Shown: positions 1-7,920 of the stretch, piece after piece
How the letters are laid out: each line of letters opens with the position of its first letter
How positions within the stretch are numbered: the stretch's first letter is position 1
Notes under the pieces: model-generated
Told to the model about the DNA's origin: nothing
The model's input: only the letters and a program-made list of their open reading frames with translations
Database searches by the model: none
Program-made: the position numbers and the translations under genes
Source: Pirellulales bacterium
GTDB lineage: Bacteria > Planctomycetota > Planctomycetia > Pirellulales > JAICIG01
DNA: 35,502 nucleotides
Assembly: GCA_035533075.1 (NCBI GenBank)
Contig: DATLUO010000283.1
Span: 1-35,502, forward strand
Reading direction: 5' to 3'

Positions 1-375
1 GACCGACACCAGCGATTACACCACCGCGACCGGCAGCGTGATGCTCGCCGTCAATCAGGCCACACCGACCCTGAACTGGCCGACGCCGGCCGCCATCACC
101 TACGGTACGGCCCTGACCGGTACGCAACTCGATGCCACTGCCAACGTCGCCGGGAGTTTTAGCTACTCACCGGCCACCGGCACGGCACTCGGCGCGGGGC
201 AGCAACCGCTGAGCGTCACGTTCACGCCGACCGACACCAGCGATTACACCACCGCGACCGGCAGCGTGATGCTCGCCGTCAATCAGGTCACACCGACCCT
301 GAACTGGCCGACGCCGGCCGCCATCACCTACGGTACGGCCCTGAGCGGCACGCAACTCGACGCCACTGCCACCAT
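1..375. repeat. Tandem repeat with 228-bp period inside the surface protein gene
   Basis: Bases 1-142 recur at 229-370 with only about five mismatches. The period of 228 bp equals 76 codons, so the reading frame is kept and one Ig-like unit is duplicated. The array probably continues upstream of the window. Confidence 0.9.
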
Positions 376-2071
376 CGGCGGCTCGACGCTCGCCGGGACT
401 TTCACCTATACGTTGGCGGACGGCACGCCCGTGTCCTCCGGCAGCGTGCTGGACGCTGGGCAAAACCAGGTGCTCAATGTCGCCTTCACGCCCACCGATA
501 CGACGGATTATGCGACCGACACGGCCCAGGTCGAGGTCAACGTCGACCCGGCGCCGCTGACGATCACTGCCGACGATACGAGCAAGGTCTACGGAGCGGC
601 GCTGCCAACGCTCACCGTCAGCTATTCGGGTTTCGTGAACGGTGACACCGCGGCCAATCTGGCGACGACACCGACGCTCTCGACGACGGCGACGGTCAGC
701 AGCCATGTCTCCGGCAGCCCCTACGCAATCACGGCCGGCGGCGCCGTCGATACCGACTATACGATCAGCTACGTCGCCGGCGCGCTGAGGGTCACGCCTG
801 CCAGGTTGACGGTCGAGGCCAACGATGCGAGCAAGGCCCAGGGCGCGCCCAACCCGACCTTCACCGATACCATCAGCGGTTTCGTCAATGGCGACAAGAG
901 CAGCGTCGTCAGCGGCACCGCGAGCTTGAGCACCACGGCCACGACGACCAGCGGCGTGGGAAGCTACCCGATCATCGCGGCCCTGGGAACGCTCAACGCG
1001 GCCGACTATAAGTTTATCTTCGAGGACGGTACGCTCACGGTGACCTCCTCGACGTCGTTCGTTGCCAAAGACGCCGTTTATACGGTCGGCTCCGGCAGCG
1101 TCACCATCTCCGCCGCTGGCGGCCTGCTGGCGAACGACACGGGGCCGAGCCAGCTTACCGTGACGGCCGGCACCGTGGTGGGTGCCCAGGGCGGCACCTT
1201 CGTGTTCCACGCCGACGGCTCATTCACCTACACGCCGACGACGAATTTCCCTGGCTACGACAATGCGCCGTTCACCGTGACCGATACGTCGGGCGACATG
1301 GCCACGCGCACCGTCACCGTGTTATCGCAGCACGCCAGCGTGGTCTGGAAGTTTTACGAGTCGGTGCTGAACCGCGTGCCCGACCCGGCCGGCCTGCAGT
1401 ATTGGACCAACTATTTCAACAGCGACGGCGATACGGGGCAAATGGCCGTCGGATTCTTCGAGAGCACCGAACTGCTCGACAGAACCATCACCGATTATTA
1501 CCAGCAGTACCTGCTGCGCTCGCCCGACGCCGTCGGACTTCCGTATTGGGTAGGCATGTGGCAGGCCACGGGCGGGTCGGAGCAGATCGAGGCCGGTTTC
1601 GCCGACAGCCCGGAGTTCTACAACTCGGCCGGCGGCACACCCCAATCGTGGCTGAGCGGGCTTTATCAACGAATTCTGGACCGTGCTCCGGATCCGCAGG
1701 GCCAGCAGTTCTGGCTGAATGACTATCAGCAGCAGGCGGCGGCGGGCGTCGATCCCGGCACCATACGCCACGAGATCGCGATGGGCTTCTTCGACAGCCC
1801 GGAGGCGTTCGGCGACGACGCGACCGGCTGGTTCCGGGAGTACCTGTTCCGCGCGCCGACCGACGCCGAGAAGGCGCAGTACGTGAACCAAATGGAAGGC
1901 GGCTCCAGCGACCGCACGATCGAGCAGGAGATCACGGACCTGCCGGAGTACGCCAGCAATCCGGCGACGCCGGCCGACGGCAGTGCCTCGCCCTTGGCGG
2001 ACTACTACCAGAAGCCCGCCCAATCGCAGGCGGTGGTGTCGGCCAAGGACGCGCTGTTTTCGAGCTTGTAG
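2..2071 (+). CDS. Surface repeat protein with Ig-like/MBG repeats and C-terminal DUF4214 (5' end outside window)
   Basis: The reading frame is open from base 2 and the first codons already lie inside a repeat, so the true start is upstream of the window and about 689 residues are visible. From the first visible codon: two to three Ig-like units (about residues 1-182) with the recurring core LNWPTPAAITYGTAL; two MBG-type repeats (about 183-350) with SGFVNGD and VYGAALP signatures; a cadherin-like domain (about 355-440) with LLANDTG and DGSFTYTPTTNFPGYD; then DUF4214 copies (about 447-660) with the LNRVPDPAGLQYW and ILDRAPDPQGQQFW patterns. Such repeat architectures are typical of large secreted or cell-surface adhesin-like proteins, and DUF4214 often sits at the C-terminus of secreted proteins in this phylum. 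No enzyme motif is seen. The first two Ig-like units are almost identical in DNA. The exact role is unknown; the domain calls rest on pattern recognition. Confidence 0.85.
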   Translation, partial: TDTSDYTTATGSVMLAVNQATPTLNWPTPAAITYGTALTGTQLDATANVAGSFSYSPATGTALGAGQQPLSVTFTPTDTSDYTTATGSVMLAVNQVTPTLNWPTPAAITYGTALSGTQLDATATIGGSTLAGTFTYTLADGTPVSSGSVLDAGQNQVLNVAFTPTDTTDYATDTAQVEVNVDPAPLTITADDTSKVYGAALPTLTVSYSGFVNGDTAANLATTPTLSTTATVSSHVSGSPYAITAGGAVDTDYTISYVAGALRVTPARLTVEANDASKAQGAPNPTFTDTISGFVNGDKSSVVSGTASLSTTATTTSGVGSYPIIAALGTLNAADYKFIFEDGTLTVTSSTSFVAKDAVYTVGSGSVTISAAGGLLANDTGPSQLTVTAGTVVGAQGGTFVFHADGSFTYTPTTNFPGYDNAPFTVTDTSGDMATRTVTVLSQHASVVWKFYESVLNRVPDPAGLQYWTNYFNSDGDTGQMAVGFFESTELLDRTITDYYQQYLLRSPDAVGLPYWVGMWQATGGSEQIEAGFADSPEFYNSAGGTPQSWLSGLYQRILDRAPDPQGQQFWLNDYQQQAAAGVDPGTIRHEIAMGFFDSPEAFGDDATGWFREYLFRAPTDAEKAQYVNQMEGGSSDRTIEQEITDLPEYASNPATPADGSASPLADYYQKPAQSQAVVSAKDALFSSL

Positions 2072-2150
2072 GCATCCGACGGACGTCGTCGGCTTTATGG
2101 CATTGCCCTTCGGGGCGATGGCAGCTCCAAGTCGCGGCGGCAATCGAGCA

Positions 2151-2181
2151 GCCACCTGCCCGGCTGGGGCGGGCAGGTGGC
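2151..2181. terminator. Stem-loop between convergent genes, possible bidirectional terminator
   Basis: A perfect 12-bp GC-rich stem (arms 2151-2162 and 2170-2181) encloses a 7-nt loop. It sits 80 nt after the stop of the surface protein gene and 16 nt past the stop of the opposing minus-strand gene. Neither side has a clear T tract, so it would be a U-less terminator or a transcript-end stabiliser. The hairpin is seen directly; its role is inferred. Confidence 0.5.
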
Positions 2182-2196
2182 CGAGAGGCGGCGAGC

Positions 2197-2541
2197 TTAG
2201 GCGAGCGCGGCGGTCGAGGAGCGACTGTCGCAGACGAGCAGACGGCAGGCATCGACGTCGCCGCGGATGCGCTCGAGCTCGCCCAGCACATAGGGACCGT
2301 AATCGAGCCACTGGCCCGACTCGATCGCCCGCCAAAGGGCCGCCAGCAGCTCGTCGAACAAGGCCAGCGTCGTCGCCAGTGGACCGCCGATTGCCGACGG
2401 CGGCGGCGAGTTGTCGCTGATTTCAAGCACCGCCGCGCCCTCATCTTCTCGAGCGGCGCTGGGAGCCGACTCGCCGCGCTCGAGCGCCGCCGCACGTTGC
2501 CGGTCCAGACGCTTCAGCGCGGTGGCGAACAACAGAGCCAA
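2197..2541 (-). CDS. Small hypothetical protein downstream of the ketosynthase
   Basis: This 114-aa reading frame begins 15 nt after the stop of the ketosynthase gene on the same strand, which suggests co-transcription. I do not recognise the family. The N-terminal third is charged and alanine/arginine-rich; the middle (about residues 50-100) looks helical, with an amphipathic ALFDELLAALWRAIES stretch and a YVLGELERIR segment. No signal peptide, membrane segment or metal-binding pattern is seen. Some proteins encoded next to orphan ketosynthases are carriers, but the DSL phosphopantetheine motif is absent, so an acyl carrier role is not supported. It is kept because of strand, spacing and the lack of a better frame. 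Confidence 0.55.
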   Translation of the reverse strand: MALLFATALKRLDRQRAAALERGESAPSAAREDEGAAVLEISDNSPPPSAIGGPLATTLALFDELLAALWRAIESGQWLDYGPYVLGELERIRGDVDACRLLVCDSRSSTAALA

Positions 2542-2556
2542 CTCTTTTGGGTAGTT

Positions 2557-3828
2557 CTACGCAGCCCGTTGCTCGGCCAGGCTGCCCGAGGCCGCCTCGG
2601 GCCAGCGGCGCAGCACGACGGCCGCCATGTGCCCGCCGAACGCCACGGAAAGTTTCAAGGCGTGCTCGAACTGCGTCTTGCGGCCGACCAGCGGAATGCA
2701 ATCGAGATCGCACTCCGGGTCGGGGTCGGTCAAGTTCGCCGTGGGCGGGGCAAAGCCGTCGCGCATGGCCAGCGTCGTAATCGCCAGTTCGACGCTGCCG
2801 GCCGCGTTCACCAGGTGGCCAAGCATCGATTTGGTCGAACTGAGGCAGATGCGGTCGGCGGCGCGCCCCAGTGCCCGGCGGATGCCCCGCGTCTCGACAA
2901 TGTCGTTTTGCTGCGTGCCGGTGCCATGCGCGTTGATGTACCCCAGGTCAGCGGGGCCAATGCCGGCCCGCTGCAATGTGGCACCGATCAGATAAGCCAG
3001 CGTTTCGCTCTCGGCGTCCATGCCGGTAATGTGGTGCGCCTCGGCCTGCATCTTGCCGCCGGCGATCTCGGCGTAGATCCGGGCGTCTCGGCGCAGGGCG
3101 TGGCTGAGACGTTCCAGCACGAAAATGGCGGCGCCCTCTCCCATCACAAAACCGCTGCGGCGGCTGTCGAAAGGCCGAGACGCCTGCTGCGGGTCGTCGT
3201 GATGGGCCAGCACGCGCATGGCGCGAAATCCGGCGGCGAATAGTGGATCGAACGCCTCCGCGCTGCCCGCCAAGGCGATGTCGCACTGTCCGTCCTGAAT
3301 GCTTCGGGCGGCCGAAAGCACCTCGACCAGTCCGCTGGCGCAGGCCGTGGAATGGCACAGCCGGGGACCCAGCAGTCCGTGCCGGTTGGCGACCGTCGCG
3401 CAGGCGGTGTTCGGAAACCATTGGTGCCACCAGGGAACGGCGCGCCGCTCGGACAACGGCGGCGCGCCGCGCCGCTCGTCGAACCAGCCGGCGTCGCCCA
3501 TGTGCCCGCTGATGGCGCAGCCGAAGCGGTCCAGATCGACGCGCCGCAAGTCGACCTCCGCGTCGCCCAGTGCTTCCTCCGCCGCCCGGAGATTGAGCGT
3601 GATCCACTTGAGTTGCCCGGCAAACTCACGCTCGATCGTGACGGGGGCGCCGATCGAGATGCTTTGGGGCACGTCGGGCAAGCCGGCCAAGGAGCGAATG
3701 CCGCTCTGCCCCTGGCGCACGCCTCGCCACACCGTCTCTCGGTCGTCTCCGAGGGAGGCGATCATGCCGATGCCAGTGATGACGATCGGCTCGGGACGGC
3801 AGGAGCGAGCGCGTGCCGTCAAAACCAT
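2557..3828 (-). CDS. Beta-ketoacyl-ACP synthase (KAS I/II-type, FabF-like)
   Basis: A 423-aa thiolase-fold ketosynthase that would catalyse decarboxylative Claisen condensation of an acyl thioester with malonyl-ACP in the cytoplasm. The full Cys-His-His triad is visible: Cys163 in STACASG, His301 in NAHGTGT and His338 in STKSMLGH, with the conserved lysine just before. The N-terminus reads PIVITGIGMIASLG as in the family, and the length is close to FabF (about 410 aa). The ATG at 3828 was chosen because GAGG lies 5 nt upstream of it and a longer in-frame start adds 21 non-homologous residues. No acyl carrier protein, reductase or malonyl transferase gene is next to it, so it may serve a secondary or lipid-modifying pathway rather than core fatty acid synthesis; that is inference. 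Confidence 0.9.
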   Translation of the reverse strand: MVLTARARSCRPEPIVITGIGMIASLGDDRETVWRGVRQGQSGIRSLAGLPDVPQSISIGAPVTIEREFAGQLKWITLNLRAAEEALGDAEVDLRRVDLDRFGCAISGHMGDAGWFDERRGAPPLSERRAVPWWHQWFPNTACATVANRHGLLGPRLCHSTACASGLVEVLSAARSIQDGQCDIALAGSAEAFDPLFAAGFRAMRVLAHHDDPQQASRPFDSRRSGFVMGEGAAIFVLERLSHALRRDARIYAEIAGGKMQAEAHHITGMDAESETLAYLIGATLQRAGIGPADLGYINAHGTGTQQNDIVETRGIRRALGRAADRICLSSTKSMLGHLVNAAGSVELAITTLAMRDGFAPPTANLTDPDPECDLDCIPLVGRKTQFEHALKLSVAFGGHMAAVVLRRWPEAASGSLAEQRAA

Positions 3829-4257
3829 CACTTCCTCGCGTTTAATCTCTGTGGATTTGGTCGGGCTTCGGCAGCAGGAATCAGGCGGCAACGCCTAAGC
3901 TGGCAGGCGACAGGTTCCCTCGCTCGGCGGGAAAGTACCTAAAAGCGACCCGTTCGCCTAGCCGAGTTCCGCCCGGCGTATGCCCGCCGGGCGCAGAAAC
4001 GCGTTTGCATGATGGTTGGCGAAATGTCTGTAGGGAACGGACTCCGTGCCGTTCCGCGCGGATCGAATGATCGTCCCTCGGCATTCGGCGGAACGGCACG
4101 GAGTCCGTTCCCTACAGAGTCTTGGCCGCGCGCGAGGCGCAAAACCCGTTCCTGGACGCATTCCCCACAGGTGCCGCAGTTTCACGCGAATTCTCGCCCA
4201 ATCGCGGTCCCGCCCGTAGCGGCCCGCGAGGCGTTAAAAATTTTTTTGCCCAGCCTG
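3829..4257. other. Intergenic gap between divergent ketosynthase and mraZ genes
   Basis: No credible gene is seen. The stretch holds a short perfect hairpin (9-bp stem, 3970-3993, loop TATGCC), the large inverted repeat listed separately, and an AT-rich patch (about 4235-4248) just before the candidate mraZ promoter. Small frames on both strands here are by-products of the inverted repeat. Confidence 0.7.
4027..4118. repeat. Perfect 31-bp inverted repeat (REP/MITE-like palindromic element)
   Basis: Arms 4027-4057 and 4088-4118 are exact reverse complements over 31 bp and flank a 30-nt spacer. Each arm starts with TCTGTAGGGAACGGACTCCG. No transposase or T tract is linked to it. From memory, similar GGGAACGGACTCCGTGCCG palindromes recur between genes of Pirellulales genomes, so it is probably a dispersed repeat rather than a terminator for one gene. 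Recurrence elsewhere in this genome cannot be tested from the window. Confidence 0.85.
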
Positions 4258-4285
4258 TTGCATTCGCGTCCAAAGCTGCTAAACT
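4258..4285 (+). promoter_or_regulatory. Candidate mraZ promoter
   Basis: TTGCAT (4258-4263) and TAAACT (4280-4285) are separated by 16 nt. The -10 matches the sigma70 consensus at 4 to 5 positions, the -35 at only 3. The predicted transcript would start near 4292 and have a leader of about 114 nt that carries the TGGG boxes described next. Confidence 0.4.
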
Positions 4286-4293
4286 CTGCCTTT

Positions 4294-4366
4294 GTGGGAA
4301 TCAAGCCCATAAGCTGGCCTGGGCTGGCGAGTATTGGGGAAATCAGCCCATTACAGAAAATGTGGG
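4294..4366 (+). promoter_or_regulatory. TGGG/CCCA boxes in the mraZ leader, possible MraZ autoregulatory sites
   Basis: TGGG occurs at 4295, 4320, 4335 and 4363, and CCCA at 4306 and 4347. A dyad-like element (GGGAATCAAGCCCAT and GGGAAATCAGCCCAT) is present twice about 41 bp apart. MraZ is known in other bacteria to bind TGGGN direct repeats upstream of its own gene, usually spaced 10 bp apart. The spacing here is not canonical, so binding is only inferred. Confidence 0.35.
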
Positions 4367-4405
4367 CAACGGAGATGCCTGGCGAAAGCGGTTTTGCGGT
4401 CTCCT

Positions 4406-4891
4406 ATGCCCGACGTAAACGAGTTCATTCTGGGGGAATTTCAGCGGACGTTCGACGAACGTTACCGGCTGGCGATTCCCACCGAGTTACTCGCCGCGAT
4501 GGGCGGTGAGCAGGAAGAGTTGATTTTGGCCAAGGAACGGCCGGGTTGCTTGAGCCTTTGGAGTGCTCGACAGTGGCAAAGCAAGTTGACGGCCGGCGTG
4601 GACCTTGTGCAGGCGAAGATGCGCGCCGGAAAGCTGGAAGGCAAGCTGGGGCAAGTGCAGCTTTTAGGTCGTTTGCTCTCGTCGCGTCATCGCACGGTGC
4701 AGCTTGCCGCCCGCGGCCGGCTGATTGTGCCCGAAGGCTTTCGCGAGTTTTTGCACGCGGAGCCGGGCAGCGACGTCATGATTGTGGGGGCGGCGGTGTG
4801 CGTGGAGATCTGGAACCCCAAAGCCTGGATGACCTATCTCGAAGGCCGCATGCCCCGTTTCCGGCGTCTGTTCGATCGCCTCTCAAGTTAG
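4406..4891 (+). CDS. mraZ: MraZ-type transcriptional regulator
   Basis: A 161-aa protein with two AbrB/SpoVT-like DNA-binding repeats, the hallmark of MraZ: the first contains DERYRLAIP (residues 17-25) and the second ARGRLIVPEGFREF (102-115), the typical D/AxxGR-hhhP pattern. MraZ proteins form ring-shaped oligomers and usually repress the division and cell wall cluster that begins with their own gene. Here no rsmH, ftsL or mur gene follows; the next gene is convergent and unrelated. Planctomycetes lack the classical division cluster, so this is an orphan copy whose targets are unclear. The ATG at 4406 is favoured because the family begins a few residues before FxGEF; a TTG at 4334 would add an unrelated 24-residue extension. 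There is no strong Shine-Dalgarno sequence. Confidence 0.85.
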   Translation: MPDVNEFILGEFQRTFDERYRLAIPTELLAAMGGEQEELILAKERPGCLSLWSARQWQSKLTAGVDLVQAKMRAGKLEGKLGQVQLLGRLLSSRHRTVQLAARGRLIVPEGFREFLHAEPGSDVMIVGAAVCVEIWNPKAWMTYLEGRMPRFRRLFDRLSS

Positions 4892-5063
4892 TGAAACAAG
4901 TTCGCGGAGAAAACGTCCAGCGCTCACGCCCGGTATGAAAGGGAGTCTTGTCTTCGTCCCGTCCGATGTCACCCGGGCTGGAAAAGCAAACATCCAAGGA
5001 TTGGAGCTATTGGCATGGAGGCCATTTTTCTTCCTTTCTGCCGGGCGTGTTCTTTTAGTCGCT

Positions 5064-5495
5064 TCATTTCTCCGGAAGGTGGGCTTTGACTTCCACGTAG
5101 GCCATCCGCAGCTCGTGCAGCAGGTTGTCGAACAGCCGCGTCTCTTCGTCCGTGCGGTTGCCGGTCGTCTTCTGCTCCAACATCTCCAGCGTGTCGATGA
5201 AGTGCTTGGCCTCTTCGAGATGCACTTCGGGCTTGCCGGAAACGGGATGCGGAATCTGTCCCAGCGAAACCAAGGCTTGCGTGGCCATCGTGGTCAGCAA
5301 TACGGCCAGCGTCGCCGGCGGAAACAGAGCCGCAGTTTCGGCCTGGACCTGGGGCGGCGCTTGATGAAGTTGCCGATCCAGCGCCTCTTTTTCGGCTTGG
5401 GCCTGGCTCTTCCAGTCTTCATCGACGATCAGCTTGGACTTGGGTTGTGGATCTCCAGAGGGTTGCGAGCTCACGGTAATCTCCGGGTCGTTCAC
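5064..5495 (-). CDS. DUF1844 domain protein
   Basis: A 143-aa protein with a DUF1844 domain at about residues 58-135: FPPATLAVLLTTMATQALVSLG, then IPHPVSGKPEVHLEEAKHFIDTL and LLHELRMAYVEV, which fit the family closely. The function of DUF1844 is unknown; it is a small helical domain found widely in Planctomycetes, Acidobacteria and others. The N-terminal 55 residues are polar and probably disordered. The GTG at 5495 was chosen because it overlaps the TGA of the upstream gene as GTGA, a classical sign of translational coupling; a longer frame to 5585 would overlap that gene by 94 nt. It is the last gene of the probable pyrG operon. Confidence 0.8.
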   Translation of the reverse strand: MNDPEITVSSQPSGDPQPKSKLIVDEDWKSQAQAEKEALDRQLHQAPPQVQAETAALFPPATLAVLLTTMATQALVSLGQIPHPVSGKPEVHLEEAKHFIDTLEMLEQKTTGNRTDEETRLFDNLLHELRMAYVEVKAHLPEK

Positions 5496-6160
5496 GGACC
5501 AACTGATTTCGTCTGCGCCTTCTCGGCAGCTCGGCGCTTTGCTGCCTTTGTCGGGGATGGATTCTTCTCTTCGTCCTGAACCCACAAGGGACTCATCTGG
5601 AAAGTTGGCTCCGGCTGTGCCAACGAATGAGCCACCACCTGCTTCACAAGCCCGTAGGCCTTGACGATGAGATTCAATCCGGCTCCGTCCCCCAAAGCCA
5701 AGGAACAGCCGTTCGCATCCATCCAGTGGCCCAGTTCGTCACGGGTTTCCTGGTTGATGCGGTTTGGCCCCACAATGGACGCTGACTGCGGCTTCGGTTC
5801 GATTTCGGCCGTTGGAAAGAACCATATCTCATCGAAGCCGAAAAACAGGCGCGAACGAAGGCTTGCCTTGTGCAGCAGCCTGGATGGAAGGATCAGGCCT
5901 TTCTTGAGCGTCGCGGCCCCGTTCAATTCGGCACGCAGTTCAGCGTTGCCCTCCAAGAGCGATGCAGGGTTCGTATTACTGTCGAGGCACGTGATCAGCG
6001 CGTACGCCGCGCTTTCCGATGAGCGAGGAAGAGCGCCCAGGAAATCTCCGATCGAGCTATCTAACCAGCCAGCCACATAGCCGTTGTGATGCACCATACG
6101 ATCATACTCCGTGAGCGAGGTGTTGGGGATCCACTTGTGCGGGAGGCCAGATCGGGCCAT
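5492..6160 (-). CDS. Hypothetical protein between pyrG and the DUF1844 gene
   Basis: A 222-aa protein of a family I do not recognise. It starts with ATG at 6160, preceded by GGAGG (6165-6169) at good spacing. There is no signal peptide or membrane segment. The centre (about residues 45-160) looks like a mixed alpha/beta globular domain with LPSRLLHKASLRSRLFFGFDEIWFF, and the last 30 residues are lysine/alanine-rich and probably disordered. The gene begins 37 nt after pyrG and its stop overlaps the DUF1844 start by 4 nt, so the three genes are probably transcribed together. The MVHHNGYVAGWLDSSIGDF segment hints at nothing I can name. Reality of the gene is well supported by ribosome binding site and coupling. 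Confidence 0.75.
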   Translation of the reverse strand: MARSGLPHKWIPNTSLTEYDRMVHHNGYVAGWLDSSIGDFLGALPRSSESAAYALITCLDSNTNPASLLEGNAELRAELNGAATLKKGLILPSRLLHKASLRSRLFFGFDEIWFFPTAEIEPKPQSASIVGPNRINQETRDELGHWMDANGCSLALGDGAGLNLIVKAYGLVKQVVAHSLAQPEPTFQMSPLWVQDEEKNPSPTKAAKRRAAEKAQTKSVGP

Positions 6161-6197
6161 GCGTCCTCCATGCCGTCACAGGCTGACGGTCAAGCCG

Positions 6198-7835
6198 TCA
6201 CGGCATTTCCAGTTCCCTCGTCCGTTCACTGCGAGCGGCATGTCGCTCCAAAGCCGCCGCCACAAAGCACGCGAACAGCGGATGCGCGGCCGTCGGCTTG
6301 CTCTTGAATTCCGGGTGAAACTGCACGGCCACAAACCAGGGATGGCCCGGCAACTCGATGATCTCCACCAGCGAACCGTCGTGATTCGTGGCCGCAAACA
6401 GCATCCCGTTGGCCGCGAACTGCTGCCGGTAGACATTATTGAACTCATAGCGATGGCGGTGCCGTTCGTGAATCATGGTGGTGCCGTAAGCGGCCGCCGC
6501 CCGGCTGGTCGGATCGAGCAACGCCTCCTGGGCGCCCAGCCGCATCGTGCCCCCCTTGTCGATGATCGTCCGCTGCTCGTCGAGCAGACAGATCACCGGG
6601 TGGGGCGTGTCTTTGTTGAACTCCGTCGAATGCGCTCCCGACAGGCCCACTTCGTTCCGAGCAAACTCGATCACCGCGCATTGCATGCCCAGGCAGATGC
6701 CCAAAAACGGCATCTCCCGCTCGCGGGCAAAACGGATCGCCTCGACCTTGCCTTCGATGCCGCGCTCGCCAAAACCGCCGGGCACGAGCATGCCGTCGTA
6801 GCCCGACAGCAGCCGCTCGGGCCCCTCGCGCTCCACGTCCTCGCTCTGAATCCGCTGCACGCGGACCTGGGCCAGGTTGGCCACGCCGGCGTGGTCGAGC
6901 GCTTCGTAGATCGACTTGTAGGCGTCGCGGTGCTCGGCGTATTTACCGACCACGGCGATGCTGATTTCGTGCTCCGGGTTTCGCAGCTTGTGCAACAGGT
7001 CGCGCCAATCGTCCAGGTCGATCGGCCCGGCCGACAGACCGAGCCGCTTCACGATCAGCTCATCGAGTCCGTTGTCGACCAGGCTCAACGGCACCTCGTA
7101 AATCGAGAAATCCTTGTCCTTCTCTTCGATGACCGCCTCGCGCGGCACGTTGCAAAACAGGCCGATCTTTTCGCGGTCTTCGCGGCTGAGCGAGCGTTCG
7201 GTGCGGCAAACCAGGACATCGGGCTGAATGCCGATCTGTCGCAGCTCCCGAACGGAATGCTGCGTGGGCTTGGTCTTCAGTTCGCCGGCCGCTTTCAAAT
7301 AAGGCACCAGCGTGAGGTGAATATAGAGGCAGTGTTCCTTGCCCACGTCGAGCGAGAACTGGCGGATGGCCTCCATAAACGGCTGGCTCTCGATATCGCC
7401 CACCGTGCCGCCGATCTCGGTGATGACCACATCGACGGCCTCGCCCGCCAGCTTGTGGATGCACGACTTGATCTCATTGGTGACGTGCGGAATGACCTGC
7501 ACGGTCTTGCCCAGAAACTCGCCCCGCCGCTCTTTGTTGATCACGGAAAGGTAGATTTGCCCGGTGGTGTAATTCGAGTCGCGGGTGAGCGGGCTATGGG
7601 TGAACCGTTCGTAGTGGCCCAGGTCGAGGTCGGTCTCGCTGCCGTCGTCGAGCACGTAGACTTCGCCGTGCTGGTAGGGGCTCATCGTGCCTGGATCGAC
7701 GTTGATGTAGGGGTCGAACTTCTGCATTCGCACCCGCAGGCCGCGCTGCTCCAGCAGCATGCCGATCGAGGCGCTGGTCAGCCCTTTGCCGAGCGAGCTG
7801 ACGACGCCGCCGGTCACGAAAATAAATTTGGTCAT
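6198..7835 (-). CDS. pyrG: CTP synthase (glutamine-hydrolysing)
   Basis: A 545-aa enzyme, the same length as E. coli PyrG, that makes CTP from UTP, ATP and glutamine in the cytoplasm. The N-terminal synthetase domain begins [15 protein letters not shown] with the ATP-binding loop, followed by [15 protein letters not shown] and the [13 protein letters not shown] motif. The C-terminal class I glutamine amidotransferase domain has the nucleophile Cys381 in GICLGMQ and the His507/Glu509 pair in QFHPEF; the oxyanion loop PGGFGERG is present. The ATG at 7835 has GGAG 6 nt upstream and gives the family N-terminus exactly; an upstream frame extension is not homologous. It leads an operon with an unknown protein and a DUF1844 protein. 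Confidence 0.98.
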   Translation of the reverse strand: MTKFIFVTGGVVSSLGKGLTSASIGMLLEQRGLRVRMQKFDPYINVDPGTMSPYQHGEVYVLDDGSETDLDLGHYERFTHSPLTRDSNYTTGQIYLSVINKERRGEFLGKTVQVIPHVTNEIKSCIHKLAGEAVDVVITEIGGTVGDIESQPFMEAIRQFSLDVGKEHCLYIHLTLVPYLKAAGELKTKPTQHSVRELRQIGIQPDVLVCRTERSLSREDREKIGLFCNVPREAVIEEKDKDFSIYEVPLSLVDNGLDELIVKRLGLSAGPIDLDDWRDLLHKLRNPEHEISIAVVGKYAEHRDAYKSIYEALDHAGVANLAQVRVQRIQSEDVEREGPERLLSGYDGMLVPGGFGERGIEGKVEAIRFAREREMPFLGICLGMQCAVIEFARNEVGLSGAHSTEFNKDTPHPVICLLDEQRTIIDKGGTMRLGAQEALLDPTSRAAAAYGTTMIHERHRHRYEFNNVYRQQFAANGMLFAATNHDGSLVEIIELPGHPWFVAVQFHPEFKSKPTAAHPLFACFVAAALERHAARSERTRELEMP

Positions 7836-7891
7836 GAAGGTCTCCGTATGCCGAAACGAGCGGCGTCCGGCCGCTTTGTTGTACGAATTCG

Positions 7892-7920
7892 ATGGTAGCG
7901 TTGCGGCTGGCGTTTGACAA
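7892..7920 (-). promoter_or_regulatory. Candidate pyrG promoter
   Basis: On the minus strand TTGTCA (7920-7915, 5 of 6 consensus positions) and TACCAT (7897-7892, 4 of 6) are separated by exactly 17 nt. The predicted start lies near 7885, giving an untranslated leader of about 50 nt before the pyrG ATG. Confidence 0.45.

Noticed and set aside
3881-4185. Three overlapping small frames with GNGLRAVP-like peptides
   Set aside because: They are translations of the inverted repeat itself, a known source of spurious small proteins in this group.
4334-4405. Longer mraZ start at a TTG
   Set aside because: It adds 24 residues that do not resemble MraZ and lies inside the leader with the TGGG boxes.
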